64,000 bases of DNA from Mucilaginibacter sabulilitoris (GCF_034262375.1 NZ_CP139558.1:4960001-5024000), one strand, 5' to 3'; counted from the stretch's first letter, positions 8,860 to 17,063 are shown. Notes: generated by a model not told the origin, from the letters alone. Numbers and translations are program-made.

Positions 8860-9767
8860 TTTTTTTCCGGTAATTCTATCGGATTATTATTATGTTGTAC
8901 ATGGTCGGAAATCGCTTTAATAGCATGATCGCCTCCCTGCCCACCTACGCCATCGGCCGCTACCACGCCTTGTGCAAGGGCACCGGGGTTCTTCGCCATG
9001 CCCGCTTTCAGTTTATCATATTCCTTTTGTGTGGCTTTGATCGCCCTCGCCGGCGGCACTATGATATTTGGGTTATCGTCTAAGCCCCGCAATATCGGGG
9101 GAACATCCTTTTCAGCTACGCCGGCGCCGGTTATGGGCTTTATTTCCGCAAAAACCGCTCTCTCCACACCGTCAAACTGAAATATTACTTCGTTTTTTGT
9201 ATCACGGGCATCTACGATCACGCCGGGCAAGCCGTTTAATTTCCATGGGCCTGTATGCACCGGCAAATCAGGACAAAACCATACGATGTAATCCCGACCT
9301 TTAAAATAGCCTGTGGCTTTCTGGCAATGCAGACCACCGAAAGTTGTGGTGTCACTGCTTATTTTCCAGTCGATGGCAGGCATCGGGCCATCTATCAGGT
9401 ACTCATCGACCATCACATAATCCTTCGTCAAAAATTTTTTCGCATTCGGGTACTGGAAATATTGAGGGCGCAAACCCGCGCCACTCCTATCCACCGTCAC
9501 CCGCCCATCCGGGCCGTTGGCTGCCGCCTTGAGGTATGCTGCCCGGAACTGTGCATCGGCCACCATCCCGTCGTAGCTCTTATAAACGCTCGTGCTTTTG
9601 CCTACCAGCAACACCATGTTTTCTGTGTAGGGATGCGCCCGGTCGGTAGTATCCCTTACATGGCTGAACTTATAATGCACCAATACCCGTGCCGTATCCG
9701 TTTTTTGAGCCTTAACTGTTAAAGCCAACAGGGTGAACACTGCGGCCGAAAAGATAAATCGTTTCAT
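8856..9767 (-). CDS. GLPGLI family secreted protein
   Basis: 303 residues from the chosen start, the ATG at 9767 (MKRFIFSAAVFTLLALTVKAQ), which gives a clean signal peptide; an upstream in-frame Met at 9809 would put charged residues before it. The family's defining motif appears as WKLNGLPGVIVDA around residue 180 of the mature frame, preceded by the usual DWKI..DTTTFGGLHCQKATG..F.GR.Y..WF pattern. GLPGLI proteins are periplasmic or outer-membrane-associated proteins of unknown function, typically encoded next to TonB-receptor-like barrels; this one overlaps such a gene by four bases. It has an extended Pro/Gly/His-rich tail (residues about 225-303) with no recognised fold. Confidence 0.82.
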   Translation of the reverse strand: MKRFIFSAAVFTLLALTVKAQKTDTARVLVHYKFSHVRDTTDRAHPYTENMVLLVGKSTSVYKSYDGMVADAQFRAAYLKAAANGPDGRVTVDRSGAGLRPQYFQYPNAKKFLTKDYVMVDEYLIDGPMPAIDWKISSDTTTFGGLHCQKATGYFKGRDYIVWFCPDLPVHTGPWKLNGLPGVIVDARDTKNEVIFQFDGVERAVFAEIKPITGAGVAEKDVPPILRGLDDNPNIIVPPARAIKATQKEYDKLKAGMAKNPGALAQGVVAADGVGGQGGDHAIKAISDHVQHNNNPIELPEKK

Positions 9768-9820
9768 AATTTTATTGTTTTTCAGGCAATAGTAGGGGCA
9801 CATTTCCAACTGTTCAAATT

Positions 9821-9898
9821 TTTGTGATGAACGGTACGGATTGTTTATCCGGCAAAATGACAGGGCTCCTTCATCACAAAAATCGGCCGTTCATCACA
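9821..9898. promoter_or_regulatory. Operator-like repeat array between the GLPGLI operon and the two-component genes
   Basis: Two direct copies of TTCATCACA start at 9870 and 9890, 20 bases apart, i.e. about two helical turns: the geometry expected of LytTR-type binding sites. A third copy on the other strand (TGTGATGAA, 9823-9831) extends to a 12-base perfect inverted repeat, TGTGATGAACGG (9823-9834) against CCGTTCATCACA (9887-9898). The array lies upstream of the kinase promoter box and in front of the divergent GLPGLI operon. Binding by the adjacent LytTR regulator is inferred. Confidence 0.55.
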
Positions 9899-9926
9899 TT
9901 ATTTACCGGTGACTTGTTATAAGGAT

Positions 9927-9934
9927 TACCTTTG
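9927..9934 (+). promoter_or_regulatory. Bacteroidota-type -7 box for the two-component operon
   Basis: TACCTTTG fits the TAnnTTTG consensus. Transcription starting the usual few bases downstream would begin almost at the ATG at 9941, so the mRNA may be leaderless or nearly so. No good -33 element is seen, consistent with activator dependence on the repeats at 9870-9898. Confidence 0.4.
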
Positions 9935-9940
9935 TTTTAT

Positions 9941-11152
9941 ATGATTGCTGTTAAGAAAAACGATTGGATAGAGATAGCGCTTCATATCGCTTTCTGGCCA
10001 GCTGTTTTCTATACATTACTGTTGCTAACGGTCCCGCACATCAGTATGCGGCTTGATCACAACGGCACTATTGTGGACAAGGACATCAGGCATGTCTTGT
10101 CGCCCGGTGTTTTTTTTACGCTTGGTATGCTCGTCGTATTGTTCTACGGCAATGCACTTTGGTTATTAAAAAAAACGCTTCATTATAAAAACATATTGAT
10201 AAGGGTGATGCTGCCGCTTGTTTGGCTTGCTATCATCCTGCTGGCAAATAACTACCTTCATAACCAGCTTCCCTCCCACATTGAAAGGGATGACCCTGTT
10301 GTAAACATTGTGCAACAGTTGCCCAACCAAAAACAGCTCACCATCCGTGGGTTCGCACCTGATTCGGTAGCCCGTATACCGGATCGTCTGGGCCACATAC
10401 AAAAAGACGGGGATGTCCGCCCTATTGTATTACCCGATGGTGGTTTCTCAAATATGGTATTGTTTATATTCATTATTATTTTCGGCCTTTCTATAGCTTA
10501 TTTCTTTTTAAAAGAATGGGCCAGGGCCGAAAAACTTCGCTCGCAGCTGGAGGCTGTACAGCTGGATACAGAGATCAAATTTCTCAAGGCGCAAGTGAAC
10601 CCGCATTTTCTGTTCAATACACTCAATAACCTCTTCTCTATGGCTTTAACAGAGGGAAAAGGTGAACTGGCGGGTAGGATCGCCAAATTATCGGGCATGA
10701 TGCGCTATATGCTTTATGAAAGCAACACAGACCAGGTTTCTCTGGAGAAAGAGATCGGCTGTTTGCAGGACTATCTGGCCCTTCAGAGGATGCGCTATGC
10801 CACTAACGAGCTCGAAGTTAGTTTTCACTATCCGGAGTCTTCCACCGTTGCCGCGGTGCAAATTGCTCCCATGCTATTCATCCCTTTCTTAGAAAACGCC
10901 TTTAAGCATGGTGTTGCCATTGGCAGGCAATCCTATATCGAATTGGCAATCTCTGTTAGTGCGCAAAAGCTGGTTTTTACCTGCGAAAACATCGATCACA
11001 GTGCGGTGAAAAAACTACAGGAAGAAAAAGGCGGCATTGGCCTGGCAAATGTCAAACGCCGGCTGGACCTACTCTATCCCGGCAGGTATTCGCTGCAGAC
11101 TGGGCCGCAAAACGAAAACTATATGGTAACCCTTCAAATTAACCTTTTATGA
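9941..11152 (+). CDS. LytS/YehU-type sensor histidine kinase
   Basis: 403 residues from the ATG at 9941 (a TTG three codons upstream is less likely). Hydrophobic segments lie near residues 12-31, 57-75, 85-105 and 175-197, with an extracytoplasmic loop between the third and fourth. The cytoplasmic part carries the His_kinase signature NPHFLFNTLNNL, with the phospho-accepting His near residue 232, and an HATPase region with PMLFIPFLENAFKHG and GGIGLANVKRRL. This is the family that pairs with LytTR regulators, and its stop overlaps the regulator ATG (ATGA). It lies divergent from the GLPGLI/barrel operon, so it probably senses an envelope signal linked to that operon. The ligand is unknown. Confidence 0.9.
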   Translation: MIAVKKNDWIEIALHIAFWPAVFYTLLLLTVPHISMRLDHNGTIVDKDIRHVLSPGVFFTLGMLVVLFYGNALWLLKKTLHYKNILIRVMLPLVWLAIILLANNYLHNQLPSHIERDDPVVNIVQQLPNQKQLTIRGFAPDSVARIPDRLGHIQKDGDVRPIVLPDGGFSNMVLFIFIIIFGLSIAYFFLKEWARAEKLRSQLEAVQLDTEIKFLKAQVNPHFLFNTLNNLFSMALTEGKGELAGRIAKLSGMMRYMLYESNTDQVSLEKEIGCLQDYLALQRMRYATNELEVSFHYPESSTVAAVQIAPMLFIPFLENAFKHGVAIGRQSYIELAISVSAQKLVFTCENIDHSAVKKLQEEKGGIGLANVKRRLDLLYPGRYSLQTGPQNENYMVTLQINLL

Positions 11153-11838
11153 TCACTTGTGTCGCCATAGATGATGAGCCGATGGCCCTGGAAGTGCTCG
11201 AGCTTTATTGTGCGGACTGCGATCTCGTTGAGCTGAAAGCCGTCTTTCGCGAGCCCTTAAAAGCCATGGCCTGGCTGAGCCATGAAAAAGTCGATCTGAT
11301 CTTCCTGGACATCAATATGCCCGAGATCAGCGGGATGCAACTGGCACAGTCACTGTCACCCGGGCCGATGATCATCTTTACAACCGCCTACAGCCATTAC
11401 GCTGTGGAAAGTTACAACCTCAATGCTGTTGATTACCTACTCAAGCCGATCATTTTCGAGCGTTTCCTCACGGCTGTGCAAAAAGCGGCAAAAGTTCGCT
11501 CCTCCGAAAACATAGACAACAGTAATGAATTGACCGTTTACTTGAAAAGCGGCCCACAAACTTACCCGGTGAAGCTATGCGACATTCTTTACCTGGAAAA
11601 AGATGGAAATTATATAACCGTTCACCTCAAAGACAGAAATATCCTTATCCGTGAGAATATGAGCGCTGTATTCGACCTGGTGCCCGTCTCTGATTTTATC
11701 CGTGTACACAAGTCTTTTGTCGTAGCTATTAAGCATGTTACGATGATCGAGACTCACCAATTGACGGTTAACGGTGAAAAAATACCTATTGGTAACACCT
11801 ATCGCGAAGCAGTGCGCGATATATTGGGTCTACGCTGA
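11149..11838 (+). CDS. LytTR-family response regulator
   Basis: 229 residues: a receiver domain at about 1-120 with acidic pocket D8/D9, phospho-acceptor D54 (IFLDINMP) and K102 region (DYLLKP), then a LytTR DNA-binding domain at about 135-229 (YLKSGPQTYPVKLCDILYLEKDGNYITVHL ... FIRVHKSFVV). Coupled to the kinase by an ATGA overlap. It is the obvious candidate to bind the TTCATCACA repeats upstream of its own operon and control the divergent GLPGLI/barrel operon as well as itself. Confidence 0.92.
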   Translation: MITCVAIDDEPMALEVLELYCADCDLVELKAVFREPLKAMAWLSHEKVDLIFLDINMPEISGMQLAQSLSPGPMIIFTTAYSHYAVESYNLNAVDYLLKPIIFERFLTAVQKAAKVRSSENIDNSNELTVYLKSGPQTYPVKLCDILYLEKDGNYITVHLKDRNILIRENMSAVFDLVPVSDFIRVHKSFVVAIKHVTMIETHQLTVNGEKIPIGNTYREAVRDILGLR

Positions 11839-11865
11839 GACATACCCCTACGCATTTTAGAAATA

Positions 11866-11999
11866 GAAAGATCTCGGTAAAGCGGGTTATTGCCGTATTG
11901 GCTAAGAATAATATTGAGGTTAACGACGATGAGGCAGCTTCAAAAAGTCTGCAATTAATAATTGCAGGCTTTCTATTTTTAGAGAAAAGGATAGATTAG
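11866..11999 (+). pseudogene. Possible decayed remnant of a small coding sequence
   Basis: One frame reads RVIAVLAKNNIEVNDDEAA and then runs to TAG at 11997-11999. The segment resembles small Bacteroidota proteins of the 'ILxKNGxxVxxxEAxxILDFLYxLA' type often found near mobile DNA, but here it has no start codon and loses the pattern after EAA. It is probably a gene fragment; chance resemblance is possible. Confidence 0.25.
11947..11980 (+). terminator. Rho-independent terminator downstream of the LytTR regulator
   Basis: Stem GTCTGCAATT / AATTGCAGGC with a 3-base loop (11947-11969), followed by TTTCTATTTTT. It ends the two-component transcript. Confidence 0.75.
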
Positions 12000-12019
12000 A
12001 AACAACTTCTCTTAGTTTT

Positions 12020-12370
12020 ATGATTACATTATTTACCAACTATATGAGAAAGTACAAATCACCAATCACCGGACATTTGGATATAATAGTAACTCAAAAT
12101 GAAGATGAATTAGAAGGTATCAAAGAGCATTGGAATGAGGTTTTAATTCATGGTGATCCGGAAGGATTAAGATCCCTTGCCAACATTCTTCTAAAATTGG
12201 CGGACCTTGATCAAGAGAGCATTGCAGATCTTCCAATTGGCGCCGGGGAACATGAGCATCTGCAACCTAAGTTTGATCTTTCAAATAGTTCGGAGGCTGT
12301 TATTATAGGTCGCTTGGATGCCAAAGGTACAGGCGTCTTTTATGATCGTTATGTTCCAAAAGAACGTTAG
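12020..12370 (+). CDS. Orphan Imm32-like immunity protein
   Basis: A 116-residue cytoplasmic protein. The central part reads HGDPEGLRSLANILLKLADLDQ and then GAGEHEHLQPKFDLSNSSEAVIIGRL, the pattern of the Imm32 family of predicted immunity proteins to polymorphic toxins (D/E-G-L-x-x-L-A near the start, H-x-H-L later). No toxin gene is adjacent: upstream is the two-component terminator, downstream a convergent transporter. It is therefore an orphan, possibly giving immunity against toxins from competitors, or a domesticated copy. An in-frame Met at residue 9 (12044) is an alternative start. Confidence 0.55.
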   Translation: MITLFTNYMRKYKSPITGHLDIIVTQNEDELEGIKEHWNEVLIHGDPEGLRSLANILLKLADLDQESIADLPIGAGEHEHLQPKFDLSNSSEAVIIGRLDAKGTGVFYDRYVPKER

Positions 12371-12440
12371 GTCTTACGGATTGAACTTTAGTGTTTCATT
12401 CATGCTTATTTCTATTGATCTCACCATATATCCAAAAAAC

Positions 12441-13757
12441 TCACTGAAGATATTCTTTTGACTTAAGGACTTTCATTTTGGGTAAATCGTCATAGACGGG
12501 TCGCTTACGCCAATAATTGGCTAAAACAGATCCGGAGATATTCATCCACGGGCTAAAAACTGCGGCCGCCAAACCAACTGTGGCCAGCTTGCCCATTGTA
12601 CCTGCCAGCCCAGATGCCATACCGCCATTTTGTAAACCTACTTCAAATGCTACCGTACGGGATGAATTTTTATCTAACCCAAATACTCTGCTTAGCCAGT
12701 ATCCAAAAAAATAACCGGCACTGTTATGAAACACAGAAGCCAGAAAAAGCAGTAAGCCTACATGCAATAAATTTTCGCGTCCGGCAGCTGTAGTAACGGC
12801 GGTAAAATAAATAATGCCGAACATAGATAAATAGGGTATATAACTATCTATTTTAGGTTTCATGCGATATAATTGGTGGTAGCCTGTACCTACTACAAAT
12901 GCGCCGACCAAAAATCCAAATACCCCTGCCGATTGCATCCCGGCCTCCGAAAAACGGCTCTCCATGTTGTGGTATAAACCCAATGGTAACATAAGCAGGT
13001 AAATTGCGCAGCCTATAGCTATTCCATATATAATATTCTGCTGCTTACGGGATGCACGTTTCAAATAATCGTGCAACAACGCTGCCCCAATAGGTACCAG
13101 CACAATATTAATGATCTCCATCATCATGGTTATAAATTTGATCTGGATAAGCGTACCTGCTAAAAGTTTCATCAATAGCGGGGTAAGAAAAGGTGCTGCC
13201 ATCGTAGCCATGGCCGTAACCGTAACAGAAAGCACCAGGTTTGCCCTGGCCAGATATACCATTACGTTTGACGCCAGCCCACTTGAACAGGAGCCAATAA
13301 GGATTACGCCCGCTGCTATTTCAGGATCAAAGTGAAACAATTTGGTAAGCAATAAGCCGGTAAGCGGCATAATGGTAAAGTGGCATGTTAAACCAATAAG
13401 TACGCCTTTACCAGTGCTGCCTAAGCCATTAAAATCCTTCAGGCTCATTTGTATGCCCATGCCAAACATCACCATTTGTACAACACCCAATATGAGCCAT
13501 TTATTACGCAGGTCAAAAGTGCCCCATTTTAAAAACGCTGCCGGGTATATAAGCGCCGATACAACTGCGGTGATGATCCAGGCAGTATATTGATAGTTCT
13601 TTAAGGCCTGCACTCCTCCTATACCTACCGACCCCAGTACACAAAAACTCACGGCCGCAGCCTGCCACATGGTTATGTTTGATGTTAGCAGCCCATAGAT
13701 AAGCGGTAAAACCATTATCAGGCTTAGTATCAGGCATATTTTTCTGGCAGCTCTCAT
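12441..13757 (-). CDS. BASS-family (bile acid:sodium symporter-like) membrane transporter
   Basis: 438 residues, about ten to eleven hydrophobic helices. The family hallmark GSCSSGLASNV is followed by a broken-helix region, and VGLQNGGMASGLAG lies near the C-terminus as in BASS/ArsB-type sodium-coupled carriers. The start is taken as ATG at 13757, overlapping the upstream racemase-like stop by one base (TGATG); the TTG one codon earlier is less likely. It is the last gene of the RuBisCO-like/kinase/racemase-like operon, so it is the probable importer of the organic acid degraded there. The substrate is inferred from context only. Confidence 0.8.
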   Translation of the reverse strand: MRAARKICLILSLIMVLPLIYGLLTSNITMWQAAAVSFCVLGSVGIGGVQALKNYQYTAWIITAVVSALIYPAAFLKWGTFDLRNKWLILGVVQMVMFGMGIQMSLKDFNGLGSTGKGVLIGLTCHFTIMPLTGLLLTKLFHFDPEIAAGVILIGSCSSGLASNVMVYLARANLVLSVTVTAMATMAAPFLTPLLMKLLAGTLIQIKFITMMMEIINIVLVPIGAALLHDYLKRASRKQQNIIYGIAIGCAIYLLMLPLGLYHNMESRFSEAGMQSAGVFGFLVGAFVVGTGYHQLYRMKPKIDSYIPYLSMFGIIYFTAVTTAAGRENLLHVGLLLFLASVFHNSAGYFFGYWLSRVFGLDKNSSRTVAFEVGLQNGGMASGLAGTMGKLATVGLAAAVFSPWMNISGSVLANYWRKRPVYDDLPKMKVLKSKEYLQ

Positions 13758-14419
13758 CAATTGATTATGGAAGCCAGGTATTTAATAGCATTGGGCGGAC
13801 TGGCCACTATAGGTACTTTTTTGTCGGCTTCATCAAGATTGTCAACTACGCGTGCCATTGAAGCCTGTGCCAGCAGTATTACATCAACATCCGCTGATAG
13901 CTCACGCAAAGCATTGGTTACTATAGCATCATGTTCGGCGGTATTGCCACTCATGAGTGCATCGAAAGCGCCTTCACATAGCTTTGATACCAGTTCTACT
14001 TGTTTCCCAGCCAGTGCCGCTCTTCGTTTAACTAGATCTGCGGTCGGGCCGAGGGTCGTTTGCAGCGTAGCAATTACGCCGATACGCGTTCCAATTTGTA
14101 CTGCTTCATCGGCCATCGGTTGATCAACCCTTAAAACAGGGAGGCCGCTATGCTCTGCAGCCGCTTCAACTGCCGCGCCTATTGAGGAGCAGGTAACCAG
14201 GATATAATCAGCACCCGAATCTTCGGCAGATGATATATAGTCGGCCACACGCTTACTAATAGAGGCGGTAAGTTCGCCACGCGAAATGATATTTTTTACC
14301 AAACTATCATCTACAATATTAAATGTATTTACACCCGGCAGATACACAGCACATAACTGCTGAAATACCGGAATAAGTGTTGCCGATGTGTGTATAAGGC
14401 CTAATGTTTTTGGTTTCAT
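13757..14419 (-). CDS. Asp/Glu/hydantoin racemase-superfamily enzyme
   Basis: A 220-residue protein with the two-lobed racemase fold pattern: GLIHTSATL at the N-terminus, the first catalytic-site loop LVTCSSIGAAVE with Cys77, GVIATLQTTLGPT at 114-126, and ILLAQASMARV at 181-191, where the second catalytic Cys of glutamate/aspartate racemases (usual LACT) is replaced by Ala-Gln-Ala. With a single Cys, an ordinary two-base racemization is unlikely; isomerase, decarboxylase or hydrolase chemistry, as in relatives such as arylmalonate decarboxylase or maleate isomerase, is more plausible. It overlaps the kinase gene upstream by ATGA, so it belongs to the same pathway. Not MurI: it is in a catabolic operon and lacks the second Cys. 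Confidence 0.75.
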   Translation of the reverse strand: MKPKTLGLIHTSATLIPVFQQLCAVYLPGVNTFNIVDDSLVKNIISRGELTASISKRVADYISSAEDSGADYILVTCSSIGAAVEAAAEHSGLPVLRVDQPMADEAVQIGTRIGVIATLQTTLGPTADLVKRRAALAGKQVELVSKLCEGAFDALMSGNTAEHDAIVTNALRELSADVDVILLAQASMARVVDNLDEADKKVPIVASPPNAIKYLASIIN

Positions 14420-15819
14420 AGTTCGTAGTGTTTTCCTTTTAATACAGTTAAAAAATAATTGTCGTCGCCTACTTGCCCGCCTTTAATGTTCACTTCAAGA
14501 TTATGTGCCGGTTTGCCTGGCGCATGGACCTTACATAGCGGAGCTCCCGGCCATAGGGGCGCTATCATTTCAACAGCTTCTATTTCCAGCGCCCTTGCTG
14601 CAAAGCTTGATGTATCTCCGCCGGCAATCACCATTCGCCTTACCGGTGTTTTCATAAGAATGCCGTTTGCGATAAGGCCCAGTGTGTTACCGTAAAGTTG
14701 GGCTGTGTAACTAAGCATAGCCTGTTTATCTAAACCTTTTTTGGCAAGTACCTGCTGGGTATCATTAATCCGTACATCATCTGCTCCAAGGCTGGTATGG
14801 ATAATTACACTTTTACCTTGTTTTATACAAGCAGATGCCTCATTTATATATTGTTCTATCAGTTCTTTAATATTATTGCATGATGCAAGTGTGGCGGTAT
14901 CAATCGCAATGCTTGCAAAATCGTTATTAATAGCAGTATTTATTTGTTTGGAGGTTACGGGTGAGCAACTTCCCGAAATCACTAAAATAGATTCAACGGC
15001 ATCTACATCTGGCCATTCAACTTCACCCGCTAACTTCTGTTGGTTTTTCCAGTAATTACCTAAGGCCATCTCTATACCCGACGACCCTACTGAAAACAGG
15101 GGATTATCAGAGCTGGCATAGCTGTCTATTAACTGTCCTGCCTGGGTTAAATGAGCCTCATCCATACCGTCAATCAAAACCACTTCGTTGCCGTCCTCAA
15201 TTATATGTCGCAATTCGAGTTGTGCTTGTTCAAAAGACTGATTGAGCTTCAGCACATCAAGAAGCCCGGTTTTTTTATTAGTTTGTTTGGATAAATGTAC
15301 CCGTAAATCACTTTCATCTGCCGGGGTAACCGGATGACGGCTCATGGATGGGTGGCGATCAAGCCTGTACACCTGCCCTTGGCTGCCGATGCCAAGTTTG
15401 GCGAACAAATTACCAAAAAGACAATAACGACCAAGAGCCGGAGCTGCTACCAATAGCGGAATAAAAGGTTTGTTAAAGACTTTCCAGCCCACATCAATAG
15501 CCTTGCCTATACTGCCTATAGTTGCCGATGAATCAAAAGTTGAACATACCTTATAGTGTACGTGCGGCGCCCCTAATGATTTTAAAATATTAAAGGCCGG
15601 TAATAATATTGCTTCCATATCACCGGGCGGCATTGAACGGGTAAACCCTGCTATGCCTATAGCTTGTAAGCCTTTATAATTGTTCAACTGTTCAGCTGTT
15701 GGCGGCTTCAGGAACAATACGGTTTTTATGCCGTAACGGTTCAGAAACTCCAGCGCGTCAGTCGATCCGGTAAAATCGTCGCCATAATAAGCCAGTAAAA
15801 GCTGATTTTTCTGCGTCAT
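14416..15819 (-). CDS. Four-carbon acid sugar kinase family protein (DUF1537; OiaK/OtnK-like)
   Basis: 467 residues with both domains of the DUF1537 kinase family: an N-terminal substrate domain opening with AYYGDDFTGSTDA (residues 10-22, conserved Asp pair) and a C-terminal nucleotide-binding domain with ILVISGSCSPVTSKQI and VIAGGDTSSFAARAL. Known members phosphorylate erythronate, threonate, tetronate or 3-oxo-isoapionate. The preceding gene is a RuBisCO-like protein, the combination described for D-apionate degradation, where the kinase makes 3-oxo-isoapionate 4-phosphate for the RuBisCO-like enzyme. It is coupled by ATGA overlaps to both neighbours. Exact substrate inferred. Confidence 0.82.
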   Translation of the reverse strand: MTQKNQLLLAYYGDDFTGSTDALEFLNRYGIKTVLFLKPPTAEQLNNYKGLQAIGIAGFTRSMPPGDMEAILLPAFNILKSLGAPHVHYKVCSTFDSSATIGSIGKAIDVGWKVFNKPFIPLLVAAPALGRYCLFGNLFAKLGIGSQGQVYRLDRHPSMSRHPVTPADESDLRVHLSKQTNKKTGLLDVLKLNQSFEQAQLELRHIIEDGNEVVLIDGMDEAHLTQAGQLIDSYASSDNPLFSVGSSGIEMALGNYWKNQQKLAGEVEWPDVDAVESILVISGSCSPVTSKQINTAINNDFASIAIDTATLASCNNIKELIEQYINEASACIKQGKSVIIHTSLGADDVRINDTQQVLAKKGLDKQAMLSYTAQLYGNTLGLIANGILMKTPVRRMVIAGGDTSSFAARALEIEAVEMIAPLWPGAPLCKVHAPGKPAHNLEVNIKGGQVGDDNYFLTVLKGKHYEL

Positions 15820-17063
15820 GCTTTTGAACCAAATTTTTTCACCGAATTGGCAAACTCCGAATAACGCTGAACGGCCTGATCTTGTGAAAGGCCATCAACT
15901 GCACCCTTCCAGGCCTGTTGCAAAGCAACAACACCACCTCCGGGGCCATCTGGATGGGCCATAATGCCGCCACCGGCCATGTATAATAAATCCGTTGTGT
16001 TTGTACGGCGATAAGTTTCAAAAGCCTGTCCACCCCATTGCCCCGAAGACACCACAGGCAAAGCTGTAGTGCCATTAGCCAATGGTTTCAGGCATGCTTC
16101 GATAGACCGCACTACCGAATCATCTGATTCCCAGAATTTGTTTTGTATACCGTTTACATGAATCTGGTCAACACCGGCCAATCGCCAAAGTTTTTGATAA
16201 GCCGGGAACTCAATACCAAGCAGTGGATGGCGGTTAAGCATACCCCAACCATTCCGGTGACCGTGAATAGCTAATTCCCGTTGATCACATATTTTTTTTA
16301 CTCCTGCTAAACCAACACTATTGAGGCTTAACATTGCACAGGTGCCGCCAGCATTTATCACATACTCATACCGCCGAAGCATGGTATCAATTTCATCACT
16401 GATGTTAAAAGCGTACATTACCTTTTTGCCGGTTTTATCCGCATGGTTATTAATAACCTTCATTACGGCGTCAACGCGGTCGTTAAATGAAGAGTTGGCC
16501 GATTTGGAAAGAAGTTCATCATCCTTAATAAAATCGATACCGGCTTCGGCAAGCACTTGAACAAGCTGTGCCGTTTGAGCAGGCGTCATGCCTATGCTTG
16601 GTTTAATAATGGTACCAATAAGCGGTCGTTTATATACCTGCGTAAGTTGCCTGCAACCTTCAATACCAAACCGGGGCCCCCGGAAATGGTTACTGTAACT
16701 CTCGGGCAATTCAATATCCATTAATTTTAAACCAGTAAACTGGGTAAGTTCGTACAAGTTGCCTTGCAGTGTTGATATAAGCACAGGCAGGTTATAACCA
16801 AAATTTTCAACCGACCAGGAAACTTCAATATTTGCGCGGTGGTATAAATTATGTTTGGACGATGCGCCGGGAATTGCCGGACTGTTTACCGTTTCCAGAT
16901 GGGTAATCGATTCAACGCGGGCTGCAAACCGCGCTTTTAACTCCTCCGTTTCGCCCGGAACAGCTATAAAGGTGCCGCTTGATTGCTCACCTGCTAAAAC
17001 CTGTGCTGCGTTTTCTACATCAAATGGCGTTTCAATAAAGTATTTACCGGTAATTCTCTCCAT
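15816..17063 (-). CDS. RuBisCO-like protein (form IV), likely OiaX/OiaT-type
   Basis: 415 residues, shorter than carboxylating RuBisCO (about 470). Active-site landmarks are kept: GTIIKPSIGMT with K154, the carbamylated-lysine motif FIKDDE with K180-D181-D182-E183, HGHRNGWGM (268-275), SSGQWGGQ (339-346) and a phosphate-binding AGGGIMAHPDGPGGG (363-377). Loop 6 differs (GIQNKFWES instead of the canonical GKLEGE). This pattern indicates an enolase/decarboxylase-type RuBisCO-like protein acting on a phosphorylated keto-acid. Followed by a DUF1537 kinase, it fits the decarboxylase or transcarboxylase/hydrolase step of the isoapionate pathway. It is the first gene of a coupled four-gene operon with a -7 box about 90 bases upstream. 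Methionine-salvage RuBisCO-like proteins are the alternative, but no salvage genes are near. Confidence 0.8.
   Translation of the reverse strand: MERITGKYFIETPFDVENAAQVLAGEQSSGTFIAVPGETEELKARFAARVESITHLETVNSPAIPGASSKHNLYHRANIEVSWSVENFGYNLPVLISTLQGNLYELTQFTGLKLMDIELPESYSNHFRGPRFGIEGCRQLTQVYKRPLIGTIIKPSIGMTPAQTAQLVQVLAEAGIDFIKDDELLSKSANSSFNDRVDAVMKVINNHADKTGKKVMYAFNISDEIDTMLRRYEYVINAGGTCAMLSLNSVGLAGVKKICDQRELAIHGHRNGWGMLNRHPLLGIEFPAYQKLWRLAGVDQIHVNGIQNKFWESDDSVVRSIEACLKPLANGTTALPVVSSGQWGGQAFETYRRTNTTDLLYMAGGGIMAHPDGPGGGVVALQQAWKGAVDGLSQDQAVQRYSEFANSVKKFGSKA

Noticed and set aside
13757..14419. Glutamate racemase MurI
   Set aside because: The second catalytic Cys is missing and the gene is in a catabolic operon.
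15816..17063. Carbon-fixing RuBisCO large subunit
   Set aside because: Too short, loop 6 is altered, there is no small subunit or phosphoribulokinase gene, and it is coupled to an acid-sugar kinase.
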